A stretch of DNA of 64,000 nt from Streptomyces lincolnensis (lineage in GTDB: Bacteria > Actinomycetota > Actinomycetes > Streptomycetales > Streptomycetaceae): assembly GCF_021173675.1 (NCBI RefSeq), contig NZ_JAIHON010000001.1, positions 62,001-126,000 of the forward strand, in the 5' to 3' direction. The position numbers and the translations under genes are program-made. Position 1 is the stretch's first letter, and every line of letters starts with the position of its first letter. The notes below the pieces were generated by a model. The model was not told the origin of the DNA, did not search any database, and worked only from the letters and a program-made list of their open reading frames with translations. Shown here piece by piece: positions 55,469 to 63,702 of this stretch.

Positions 55469-56353
55469 TTACGGTTTCGTCAGCCCGAGCAGGCGGGCGG
55501 CGTTCTCCTTGAGGATCTTCGGCTTCACCTCGTCCTTGATCGACAGCTTCTCGAAGTCGGCGAGCCAGCGGTCGGGGGTGAGGACGGGGAAGTCGGAGCC
55601 GAAGAGGACCTTGTCCTTGAGCAGCGTGTTGGCGTACTGCACCAGCTGCGGCGGGAAGTACTTCGGCGACCAGCCGGACAGGTCGATGTGCACGCCCGGC
55701 TTGTGGGTGGCGACGGCGAGGGCCTCGTCCTGCCAGGGGAAGGACGGGTGCGCCAGGATGATCTTCAGGTGCGGGAAGTCGGCGGCCACGTCGTCCACAT
55801 GGAGCGGGTTGGAGTACTTCAGCCTGATCCCGCCCCCGCCGGGGACGCCGGCGCCGATGCCCGTCTGGCCGGTGTGGAAGAGGGCGATCGTGCCCGTCTC
55901 CTCGATCACCTCGTAGAGCTCGTAGGCCACCGAGCGGTCGTTGGGGAAGAAGCCCTGGATGCTGGGGTGGAACTTGAAGCCCTTCACCCCGTACTCCTCG
56001 ACCAGGCGCCGGGCCTGCTTCACGCCCGCCCTGCCGCGGAAGGGGTCGATGGAGGCGAAGGGGATCAGCACGTCCGCGTTGGCCGCCGCGGCCTCGGCGA
56101 CCTCCTCGTTCGGGACGGGCGGGGTGCCGGTGGCGGACTCGGCGTCGACCGTGAAGATCACCGCGGCCATCTTCCGCTCGCGGTAGTAGGCGGCGGTCTC
56201 CTGAAGCGTCGGCTTCCGCTTGCCCTCCACCTTGAAGTAGGCGGAGGAGGCGTCGTGCAGATCGTCGTCCAGGGAGGAGTGGCCCCGGGAGGAGACCTCC
56301 GCGTGGGTGTGCACGTCGATCGCGACGAGTTCCTCGACGTTGAGGTTCGCCAT
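55469..56353 (-). CDS. Amidohydrolase family 2 (ACMSD/resorcylate decarboxylase-like)
   Basis: 294 aa. Metal-binding VDVHTH-type start (AIDVHTHAEV), GVKGFKFHPSIQGF, LFHTGQTG, ILAHPSFPWQDEA and GSDFPVLTPDRW follow the PF04909 pattern. Members hydrolyse lactones or amides, or decarboxylate aromatic or dicarboxylic acids, in the cytoplasm. ATG 2 bp after the SDR stop shows tight coupling. Reaction within this pathway is unknown. Confidence 0.87.
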   Translation of the reverse strand: MANLNVEELVAIDVHTHAEVSSRGHSSLDDDLHDASSAYFKVEGKRKPTLQETAAYYRERKMAAVIFTVDAESATGTPPVPNEEVAEAAAANADVLIPFASIDPFRGRAGVKQARRLVEEYGVKGFKFHPSIQGFFPNDRSVAYELYEVIEETGTIALFHTGQTGIGAGVPGGGGIRLKYSNPLHVDDVAADFPHLKIILAHPSFPWQDEALAVATHKPGVHIDLSGWSPKYFPPQLVQYANTLLKDKVLFGSDFPVLTPDRWLADFEKLSIKDEVKPKILKENAARLLGLTKP

Positions 56354-56355
56354 GG

Positions 56356-57273
56356 TCAGGCCTCCGGGAACTTCGGGGCCGGGACGCCGACACTCTCGGG
56401 TTCGGCGCCGACCGAGGTGTGCCAGACGTCGGCCAGGGTCTCGGGGGTCCAGCCGCCGTCGGCGTAGGCCGCGCGGATCTCCTGCGGATGGGACCAGAGT
56501 GCCACCTTGTCGCCGCCGATGCCGATCGCCTGGCCCGTGATGCCCCGGGCGGCCTCGGAGGCCAGGAAGGGCACGAGGGCGGCGCAGTCCTCGGGGGTGC
56601 CGAAGCCCTCGCCCTTGCGCAGGAAGGCCGGGAGCGGCTCGCCGTTCCTCATGGCCTCGATGTAGGGGGCGAAGGCGGGGATGGTCTCGGTCATCGCGGT
56701 GGCGGCGACCGGCACGATCGCGTTGACGGTGATGTTCGCGCGGCCCAGCTCCATGGACCAGGTGCGGGCGAAGGCGGCGATGCCGGCCTTGGCGGCGGAG
56801 TAGTTCGTCTGCCCGAAGTTGCCGCGCTGCCCGGCCGGGGAGCCGACCAGGATCAGGGTGCCGCCCTCGCCCTGCTCGCGCATCCGGACGGCGGCGGCGC
56901 GGGCGCAGGTGAAGGTGCCCTTGAGGTGGGTGGTGATCACCGCGTCGAAGTCCTCGTCGGACATCTTCCACAGGACCTTGTCGCGCAGGATGCCCGCGTT
57001 GGTGACGAGGATGTCGAGCCGGCCGAACTCCTCCACGGCACGGGCCACGAGCCGGTCGGCGGCCTCGGAGGTACCGACCGGGACGACCTCGGCGACGGCC
57101 GTGCCGCCCGCCTCGGTGATCGACTTCACGGCCTGCTCGGCCACCGCCTCGTCGATGTCGTTGACGACCACGGAGGCGCCGTGGGCGGCCAGGGCCTGCG
57201 CGTAGGCGAGGCCGAGGCCCCGGCCGCTGCCGGTGACGACGGCGACCTTGCCGGAGAGATCGATGCTGGGCAC
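56356..57273 (-). CDS. Short-chain dehydrogenase/reductase
   Basis: 305 aa from GTG at 57273, which has AAGGGA eight bases upstream; an ATG at 57291 has no ribosome site. The NAD(P) motif is TGSGRGLGLA (about 15-24), the catalytic set includes S in VGSPAGQRG and YSAAKAG (Y and K), and the NNAG-equivalent is VTNAG. A C-terminal extension of about 40 residues resembles that of peroxisomal multifunctional hydroxyacyl-CoA dehydrogenases. It is first gene of the operon, likely a 3-hydroxyacyl-CoA or alcohol dehydrogenase. Confidence 0.88.
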   Translation of the reverse strand: MPSIDLSGKVAVVTGSGRGLGLAYAQALAAHGASVVVNDIDEAVAEQAVKSITEAGGTAVAEVVPVGTSEAADRLVARAVEEFGRLDILVTNAGILRDKVLWKMSDEDFDAVITTHLKGTFTCARAAAVRMREQGEGGTLILVGSPAGQRGNFGQTNYSAAKAGIAAFARTWSMELGRANITVNAIVPVAATAMTETIPAFAPYIEAMRNGEPLPAFLRKGEGFGTPEDCAALVPFLASEAARGITGQAIGIGGDKVALWSHPQEIRAAYADGGWTPETLADVWHTSVGAEPESVGVPAPKFPEA

Positions 57274-57378
57274 GACGGTGTCCCTTCCCATGGGGGTACG
57301 GCTGAGGGTGCGACTTCGGTACGGGTTCGGTACGGGGGTGGTGCGGGTGTGGTGCGGCTACGGGATCGAAGCTAAGAG

Positions 57379-57407
57379 CAATAATTGTTGACGTCAATAG
57401 TTGTTGA
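57379..57407. promoter_or_regulatory. Direct repeats, candidate MarR operator between divergent genes
   Basis: CAATAATTGTTGA (57379-57391) and CAATAGTTGTTGA (57395-57407) repeat at a 16-bp interval, with palindrome TTGACGTCAA (57388-57397) between them. This AT-rich patch stands out from its surroundings and sits between the SDR operon and marR, a typical site for a divergently acting MarR or IclR protein. Confidence 0.6.
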
Positions 57408-57533
57408 TGACCTACGGGTGCGTCATGCTGGAATCTCCGTGTCCCACCGACGCCGCGGACCGAGCCCAGGGAGCCCGCCATCACACGCCAGCACGTCACG
57501 AACCCGAACCCGATCGACGCGGACGAGCCGTGG

Positions 57534-57959
57534 ATGCGCGGGCTGCACGCGGACACGGGCTATCTGCTGTACCGGCTCGGGCTGCGCTCGGGTCAGCTGT
57601 TCAACACGTTCCTCCAGGAGTCGGGGCTGCGGCTGCGCCACTACGCGGTGCTGCGCTTCCTCGCCGGCTCCGACGGCGCGCTCCAGCGCGAGCTGAGCAC
57701 CCGGCTCGGCTACGACCCCAGCGCCATCGTCGGACTGGTCGACGACCTGGAGAAGCTGGGGTTCGCCGAGCGCCGCCCCTCCCCCGACGACCGGCGCAGC
57801 CGCATCGTCGTGCTCACCGCCGACGGCCGCGCCTTCCTGCGCGACACCGACGAGGCCGGGCTGCGCGTCACGAACGACCTGCTCCTGCCCCTCGACTCCG
57901 CCGAACGCGATGTGCTCCACTCGCTGCTCCAGAGAATCGCCGAGACCGGACTCGGGTGA
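57534..57959 (+). CDS. MarR family regulator
   Basis: 141 aa from ATG at 57534. The winged helix covers residues about 25-95 (LRLRHYAVLRFLAGSDGALQRELSTRLGYDPSAIVGLVDDLEKLGFAERRPSPDDRRSRIVVLT). The start is uncertain: the reading frame is open for 18 more codons to an ATC at 57480, which has an AGGGAG site six bases upstream, but no ATG, GTG or TTG lies in that stretch. It diverges from the SDR operon and most likely represses it, with release by an aromatic or CoA-thioester ligand. Confidence 0.87.
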   Translation: MRGLHADTGYLLYRLGLRSGQLFNTFLQESGLRLRHYAVLRFLAGSDGALQRELSTRLGYDPSAIVGLVDDLEKLGFAERRPSPDDRRSRIVVLTADGRAFLRDTDEAGLRVTNDLLLPLDSAERDVLHSLLQRIAETGLG

Positions 57960-57969
57960 GGGCCTGCCG

Positions 57970-58800
57970 ATGACCACCGACGCCGACCGGCCCCGGGCCG
58001 TACGGAGCAGGAGTGCCGGGCCGCGGCGCGGCGTGCGGTCCGACGGCGCCCGGTCCGCGCCCGACCGGCTGCTGTCGGTCCTCGGGGCGTTCGACCACGA
58101 CCACCCCGCGCTGTGCCTCACCGACATCAGCCGCCGGGCCGGTCTCTCGCTGACCACCACCCACCGCCTGGTCGGCGCGCTCACCGACTGGGGCGCCCTG
58201 GAGCGGGACGAGTCCGGCGTCTACCACGTGGGGCTGCGCCTGTGGGAGGTCGCGGCCCTGGCCCCGCGCGGACTCGCGCTGCGCCAGGCGGCGCTGCCGT
58301 ACCTGGAGGACCTGTACGAAGCCACCCACGAGAACGTGCAGTTGGCGGTGCGCGACGGCTCCGAAGTGGTCTACATCGAGTGGATCGCCGGGCACTCCTC
58401 GGTCGGCGTGCACATCCGCGTCGGCGCCCGCTGGCCCCTGCACGTCACCGGCGTCGGACTGGCCCTGCTGGCCTACGGCGACCCCGAGCTCCAGGAGCGG
58501 TACTGCGCGGGACCACTCGCCGCCTTCACGCCGTACACGATCACCGAACCGGGCCGGCTGCGCCGGGTGCTGGCCGAGGTGCGGCGCTCCGGTGTGGCGG
58601 TGAGCGACCGTCAGGTCACCGACGACGCCCTGTCGGTGGCGGCGCCCGTCCGCGGTCCGGACGGTCAGCTGGTGGCGGCCGTCTCGGTCGTCGTGCCGCA
58701 GGAGAGCGCCCAGGTGCCGGCGCTGATCCCGGCCGTGCGGCTCGCGGCGCGCGGCATCTCGCGGGCGCTGGGATGGCAGCCGGAGACGAGCGGCTCGTAG
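57970..58800 (+). CDS. IclR family regulator
   Basis: 276 aa. HTH at residues about 40-85 (CLTDISRRAGLSLTTTHRLVGALTDWGALERD), then the IclR effector domain (LYEATHENVQLAVRDGSEVVYIEWIAG, VGARWPLHVTGVGLALLAYG). It lies 10 bp after marR in the same direction, so the two regulators form one operon facing the catabolic genes. Dual control by MarR and IclR is likely. Confidence 0.88.
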   Translation: MTTDADRPRAVRSRSAGPRRGVRSDGARSAPDRLLSVLGAFDHDHPALCLTDISRRAGLSLTTTHRLVGALTDWGALERDESGVYHVGLRLWEVAALAPRGLALRQAALPYLEDLYEATHENVQLAVRDGSEVVYIEWIAGHSSVGVHIRVGARWPLHVTGVGLALLAYGDPELQERYCAGPLAAFTPYTITEPGRLRRVLAEVRRSGVAVSDRQVTDDALSVAAPVRGPDGQLVAAVSVVVPQESAQVPALIPAVRLAARGISRALGWQPETSGS

Positions 58801-58893
58801 GCCTCGCCCGGCGGTGGATATCCCTCGCACCGGTGAGGACGCGGCCGCCGGGCCATCGTGATACTGGGACGGTCCCCCGCTGAGGAGCCGCCC

Positions 58894-60096
58894 ATGTCCG
58901 CTCTCCCCCGGACCTCGTGGATCGGGCCCGTCGTCACCCGTCTGAGGACGACCAACCCGTACGTCGTCGACACCGCGCTCGCCGCGCTCGTGCTGTTCGC
59001 CGCCTCCCTGCAGTGGCTGTTCCCCGACGAGGGCGACGACCGTCTCACCTGGCAGGGCTGGCTGCTCGCCGCCGCCACGGCGGTGCCCCTGATCTGGCGG
59101 CGCCGCTTCCCCTACACCTCCGCCTGGGCGGTGTCGGTGGCCACCCCGGCGATGGCCGTCTACCACGCGCCCCCGCCGGACGTGCTCTACGGCGGTTTCG
59201 TCGTCCTCTACACGATGGCCGCCCGGGGCCGGACCGGGCAGCGGCGCACCATGCTCGTGGGCTGGCTGCTCGGATCCGTGCTGACCATGGCGCTCAAGGA
59301 GCACTCCCAGCCCTTCGAGTACGCCTTCCACGTGACCGGCACGATCTGCGCCTACGGGCTCGGCGTGCTCGCCCGGGTCCAGCGCGCCTACACCGCCGCC
59401 GTCGAGGACCGGGCCCGGCGCCTGGAGCGGGAGCGGGCCGCGGAGACCGCGCGGGCCATCGCGCAGGAACGCGCCCGGATCGCCCGGGACATGCACGACA
59501 TCCTGGCCCACGCGGTGAGCCTGATGGTCGTCCAGGCCGAGGCCGGTCCGGTCGTGGTGCGCAGCGATCCGGCACGCGCCGAGGCCGCCTTCGACGCGAT
59601 CGCGGCGAGCGGACGGGACGCGATGACCCAACTCCGCCGGATCCTCGGGGTGTTGAAGGAGGAGGAACGCAGAAACGGCGCGACCCGGCTGCCCCAGCCC
59701 GACCTCGCCGGACTGCCCGCGCTGATCCGTCAGGTCGCCGCCTCGGCCGACCTGCGCGTCGACCTGCGCGTCACCGGCGCACCACGCCCGCTCGCCCCGG
59801 ACACCGAGGTCGCCGCCTACCGGGCCGTGCAGGAAGCCCTGACCAACACCGTGAAGCACGCGTACGCTTCCTGCGCACAGGTCGAACTCCACTGGGGCGA
59901 GGACGGGTTGACACTGACGGTGACGGACGACGGCAGGGGTCCGGCGCACTCCCCGGGCGGGCACGGGCTCATCGGGCTGCGGGAACGGGCCGCCGCCTGC
60001 GGGGGCAGCGCACAGGCCGGTCCGGGCCCGGACGGCGGGTTCCGGGTGGTCGTACGGCTGCCGGTCGCCGCCGACCGGGAGGCGGCCGTCGGGTGA
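58894..60096 (+). CDS. Sensor histidine kinase, DesK/NarX type
   Basis: 400 aa with GAGGAG upstream of ATG. Four or five membrane segments fill residues about 25-165 and there is no extracellular sensor domain, so it senses within or near the membrane. The HisKA_3 dimerisation helix holds H201 (RDMHDILAHAVSLM). The ATPase domain has AVQEALTNTVKHA, VTDDGRG and GHGLIGLRERA. It phosphorylates the regulator encoded next. Confidence 0.92.
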   Translation: MSALPRTSWIGPVVTRLRTTNPYVVDTALAALVLFAASLQWLFPDEGDDRLTWQGWLLAAATAVPLIWRRRFPYTSAWAVSVATPAMAVYHAPPPDVLYGGFVVLYTMAARGRTGQRRTMLVGWLLGSVLTMALKEHSQPFEYAFHVTGTICAYGLGVLARVQRAYTAAVEDRARRLERERAAETARAIAQERARIARDMHDILAHAVSLMVVQAEAGPVVVRSDPARAEAAFDAIAASGRDAMTQLRRILGVLKEEERRNGATRLPQPDLAGLPALIRQVAASADLRVDLRVTGAPRPLAPDTEVAAYRAVQEALTNTVKHAYASCAQVELHWGEDGLTLTVTDDGRGPAHSPGGHGLIGLRERAAACGGSAQAGPGPDGGFRVVVRLPVAADREAAVG

Positions 60097-60761
60097 GCAT
60101 CCGGGTGGTCGTCGCCGACGACCAGGAGCTGGTCCGCAGCGGCTTCAGCATGATCCTGGAGGCGCAGCCGGACATCGAGGTGGTCGCCGAGGCCGGGGAC
60201 GGCGCCGAGGCGGTCGACGCGGTGCGGCGGCACGCACCCGACGTGCTGCTCCTCGACATCCGCATGCCCGTCATGGACGGCCTGGAGGCGGCCCGGCGGG
60301 TGTGCGCGCAGTCCGGCTGCAAGGTGGTCATGCTGACCACGTTCGACCTGGACGAGTACGTGTACGAGGCCCTGTACGCGGGCGCCAGCGGCTTCCTCCT
60401 CAAGGACGTCCGCCGGGACGACCTGGTGCACGCCGTCCGCGTGGTCGCCGCCGGCGACTCCCTGCTGGCCCCCGCCGTCACCCGCCGCCTGGTCGCCGAC
60501 ATCGTGCGCCGCCGCCACGAGGAGGCCACCGCCGCCGTCACCCCGGACCGGCTCGACGTCCTCACGGCCCGCGAGGTCGAGACCCTGCGGATGCTCGCCC
60601 GCGGGCTGTCCAACGCGGAGATCGCCACGACCCTCTTCGTGAGCGAGCACACCGTGAAGACCCACGTCAGCAACGTCCTGAGCAAGCTGGGCCTGAGGGA
60701 CCGCGTACAGGCGGTGATCTGCGCGTACGAGACCGGCCTGGTGACACCGGGTGCTCCCTAG
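60093..60761 (+). CDS. Response regulator, NarL/FixJ type
   Basis: 222 aa. GTG overlaps the kinase stop (GTGA). The receiver domain has phosphoryl acceptor D55 (LLLDIRMPVMDG) and K in FLLKDV. The C-terminal LuxR-type HTH is LTAREVETLRMLARGLSNAEIATTLFVSEHTVKTHVSNVL. Partner of the kinase upstream. The nearest target candidate is the MMPL transporter gene at 61376. Confidence 0.94.
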   Translation: MSIRVVVADDQELVRSGFSMILEAQPDIEVVAEAGDGAEAVDAVRRHAPDVLLLDIRMPVMDGLEAARRVCAQSGCKVVMLTTFDLDEYVYEALYAGASGFLLKDVRRDDLVHAVRVVAAGDSLLAPAVTRRLVADIVRRRHEEATAAVTPDRLDVLTAREVETLRMLARGLSNAEIATTLFVSEHTVKTHVSNVLSKLGLRDRVQAVICAYETGLVTPGAP

Positions 60762-60763
60762 GA

Positions 60764-61171
60764 CTACTCCTGGTCCAGCTCCGTGAACAGGGTCAGCTGG
60801 AGCGAACCCGGCGCCTCCAGGCGGGAGTTGAGGGAGTTCCACGGCGTGCGGGTCGGCTCGGCGACCACCTCCGCTCCCGCCTGCGCGAGCCTGACCGTGG
60901 TGGCCTTGGAGTCGTCCACCTCGAACGCCACCCGGATGTGCCCGGCCACCCGCCGCCCGACCTCCACCTCGTCGATGAAGGCCGCGTGGTTCGGGTCGGT
61001 CAGCTCCAGCGTGGCGCGGCCGGCCTCCAGGATGGTGACCCGGCCCCCGGGCGAGGAGAACGCGGCGCGTTCGGGCAGGCCGAGGACGTCACGGTAGAAG
61101 CGCAGCGCCTCGTCGTAGTCGTCCGCGGTGACGACGAGACGGAGTTCACGGACGGCGGGTGCGTCGGACAT
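60764..61171 (-). CDS. VOC superfamily (glyoxalase-like) protein
   Basis: 135 aa with two beta-alpha-beta-beta-beta modules (LRLVVTADDYDEALRFYRDVLGL and HIRVAFEVDDSKATTVRLAQAGAEVV). It could be a dioxygenase-like or resistance-type binding protein; metal ligands are not obvious. Its stop lies 2 bp from the convergent response regulator stop. Confidence 0.85.
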   Translation of the reverse strand: MSDAPAVRELRLVVTADDYDEALRFYRDVLGLPERAAFSSPGGRVTILEAGRATLELTDPNHAAFIDEVEVGRRVAGHIRVAFEVDDSKATTVRLAQAGAEVVAEPTRTPWNSLNSRLEAPGSLQLTLFTELDQE

Positions 61172-61375
61172 ACGGGCTCCTCGAAGATCGCGGGTGTCTG
61201 TTCTCCCTCAACCCGCCGACCGGTACCGGTGATTCCTCCCTCCGGGGGATGAGAAGCCGCGCCGGATCCCCCGTACGGGCGAGGCCGCGAAACCGCTCGC
61301 CCCGGCGATCCGGTGATCACGCCCGAGGCACGACGCTGAGGACGCCATCGACCACCGACCTCGCCGGGAGGCACC

Positions 61376-63475
61376 GTGCTCTCCACACTCGCCAGGGCCT
61401 CGACCCGTCGCCCGCTGACCGTCATCTGCCTCTGGGTGGTCTTCCTGCTGCTCGGTTTCGGGCTCGGGACGGGTGTCTTCGGCAAGCTCTCCGACGACGT
61501 GCCCGACGTGCCCGGCACCGAGTCGGACCGGGCCGACGACCACCTCTCCGGCATCTCCCCGACCGGCGAGAGCGTCACCGCCGTCGTCGCGGGCGAGTCC
61601 GTGTCCGACGCCGCCCTGCGCGTCCAGGTCGAACGGACCGTGGCCGAGGTCCGCGAGATCGCCGGGGTCGCCACCGTCCCGGACCCCTACGGCACACCCG
61701 GCCTCGTCGCCCGCGACGGACAGGCCCTCATCATCCCCGTCACCTTCGAGGGCGGCCTGAGCGACGAGGCCGAGGAGGAGGCGACGGACGCGGCCGTGGC
61801 CCGCATCCAGGAGATCGACGCGCCCGACGTCCACGTCAGCGGCGGCGAACTGCTCGGCAGGCAGCTCGGCGAACGCGCCCAGGAGGACGTGAAGAACGCC
61901 GAGTTGATCTCCCTGCCGATCGTCCTCGCCCTGCTGCTCGTGGTGTTCGGCGGGCTGCGCGCCGCCGCGCTGCCCCTGGTGATCGCGGTCAGCGGGATCG
62001 CGGGCGCGTTCCTGGCGCTGTTCGCCTTCAGCCAGGTCACCGACATCTCGGTGTACGCGATCCAGGTCACCACCATGCTCGGCCTCGGACTCGCCGTGGA
62101 CTACGCCCTGTTGATGCTGGTCCGCTTCCGCGAGGAACGCCGGCACACCGAGGACGTCGTCGAGGCCGTGCACCGTACGGTGGCGGCGGCCGGGCGGACC
62201 GTGCTGTTCTCCGGGCTCACGGTCGCCGTCAGCCTGACCGGTCTGCTGGTCTTCCCGAGCGTGTTCCTGCGCAGCATGGGCCTGGCGGTGGCCGCGGTCG
62301 TCGTCATCGACATGCTGGCCGCGGTGACGCTGCTGCCCGCCCTGCTCGCGAAGTTCGGCGGGAAGATCGCCCCCTCCCGCGCGAAGGCACAGGGCGAGGA
62401 GGGCCGCCTCTTCGCCCGCCTCGCCCGCTTCGCCGCCCGCCGCCGGATCGCCGTCCTGGTCACCGTCGTCCCGGCCCTGCTGGTGCTGGCCCTGCCGGTC
62501 ACCGGGATGCGGATCGCCATCGGCGACGCCCGGCAGCTGCCGTCCTCCACCGAGGCGCGGCAGTTGTACGACACCGTGGGCGCCCACTTCCCGCCGGGCA
62601 CCGGGGTGTCTCCGGTGACCGTCCTCGACCCCGGTACCGACCCGGCCACGGCCGACCGGATCCGCGCCCTGTCCCCGACCGCCGAGTCCCGCGAACTACC
62701 GGGCGGCCACACCGTCGTGGAGCTCCAGCCGCCCGGGAGCGTGGACGGAAAGGCGGCGACCGACCTGGTCGAGCGCGTCCGGGACGTCCGCGGCGACGAA
62801 CCGGTCGAGGTGACCGGCGTCGCGGCCCGGCTGGTCGACTTCCGCGCGATGCTGGGCGAGCGGGCGCCCTGGGCGGCGCTGACCGTCCTGGCCGGGATCT
62901 TCGTCCTGCTGTTCGCGTTCACCGGCTCGGTGCTGATCCCGCTGCGCACGATCGCGACCACGCTGCTCAGCCTGGGCGCCGCGCTCGGGGTCGTGGTCTG
63001 GGTCTTCCAGGACGGCCACCTGGCCGGACTGCTCGGCGCCGAGGGCCTGGGCGCGCTGAGCCTGACCGCCCCACCGCTGATCATCGCGATCGCCTTCGGT
63101 CTGGCCATGGACTACGAGCTGTTCATCCTGGCCCGGATGCGGGAGGCGCGGCAGCACGGCGGCGACGACCGGGAAGCCGTGGTGACCGGGCTGCGCCGCT
63201 CCGGCCGGGTCGTCACCTGCGCCGCCCTGCTCCTCGCCGTCGTCTTCGGCGCCTTCATGACCGGCGGCTTCTCCCCCATCCTCCAGATCGGCCTCGGCCT
63301 CACCCTGGCCGTGCTGATCGACGCGACCGTCGTACGGATGCTGCTCGTCCCCGCGACGATGGCGCTGCTCGGCCGACGGGCCTGGTGGGCGCCGAAGCCG
63401 CTGCGGCGGGCGCACGAGCGGTTCGGGCTGCGGGAGGAGGAGGCGACCCGGGAGTCGGTGACGACGAGCGCCTGA
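61376..63475 (+). CDS. MMPL family RND-type transporter
   Basis: 699 aa from GTG behind GGGAGG. Membrane helix 1 is at residues about 16-36. A periplasmic domain follows, then five helices (about 180-330), a second periplasmic domain (365-500) and five more helices to about 675. GLAVDYALLMLVRFREE and AMDYELFILARMREAR are the duplicated MMPL motifs carrying the proton-relay aspartates. It exports lipids or hydrophobic drugs using the proton gradient. The kinase-regulator pair upstream is a plausible controller. Confidence 0.92.
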   Translation: MLSTLARASTRRPLTVICLWVVFLLLGFGLGTGVFGKLSDDVPDVPGTESDRADDHLSGISPTGESVTAVVAGESVSDAALRVQVERTVAEVREIAGVATVPDPYGTPGLVARDGQALIIPVTFEGGLSDEAEEEATDAAVARIQEIDAPDVHVSGGELLGRQLGERAQEDVKNAELISLPIVLALLLVVFGGLRAAALPLVIAVSGIAGAFLALFAFSQVTDISVYAIQVTTMLGLGLAVDYALLMLVRFREERRHTEDVVEAVHRTVAAAGRTVLFSGLTVAVSLTGLLVFPSVFLRSMGLAVAAVVVIDMLAAVTLLPALLAKFGGKIAPSRAKAQGEEGRLFARLARFAARRRIAVLVTVVPALLVLALPVTGMRIAIGDARQLPSSTEARQLYDTVGAHFPPGTGVSPVTVLDPGTDPATADRIRALSPTAESRELPGGHTVVELQPPGSVDGKAATDLVERVRDVRGDEPVEVTGVAARLVDFRAMLGERAPWAALTVLAGIFVLLFAFTGSVLIPLRTIATTLLSLGAALGVVVWVFQDGHLAGLLGAEGLGALSLTAPPLIIAIAFGLAMDYELFILARMREARQHGGDDREAVVTGLRRSGRVVTCAALLLAVVFGAFMTGGFSPILQIGLGLTLAVLIDATVVRMLLVPATMALLGRRAWWAPKPLRRAHERFGLREEEATRESVTTSA

Positions 63476-63482
63476 CGCGGAC

Positions 63483-63530
63483 CGGAAGGACAGCACCACG
63501 GCGGGTCATCGCCGTGGTGCTGTCCTTCCG
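63483..63530 (+). terminator. Long perfect stem-loop terminator after the MMPL gene
   Basis: Arms 63483-63503 and 63510-63530 are perfect 21-bp complements with a six-base loop, eight bases past the MMPL stop. Confidence 0.85.
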
Positions 63531-63646
63531 TCCGTCCGGTTGAGCCGATTCGCACTGTTCATGGAGTGAACTCACCTGCGGCGGACCGACTTTCACTGTT
63601 TCACCTCTTGACGACCGGAGGTGCCGAGAGCACATTGGGCCCACTT

Positions 63647-63660
63647 TGAGAGCGCTCTCA
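63647..63660 (+). promoter_or_regulatory. Perfect LacI-type operator before the GH16 gene
   Basis: TGAGAGCGCTCTCA is a perfect 14-bp palindrome, two half-site bases different from the well-known streptomycete CebR box TGGGAGCGCTCCCA. It lies 42 bp before the glucanase start, so control by a CebR-like LacI repressor that senses glucan oligosaccharides is likely. Confidence 0.7.
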
Positions 63661-63702
63661 GAGGCACCCGCGCACCCTTTCCCATACCCGAGAGGCACCC
63701 CC

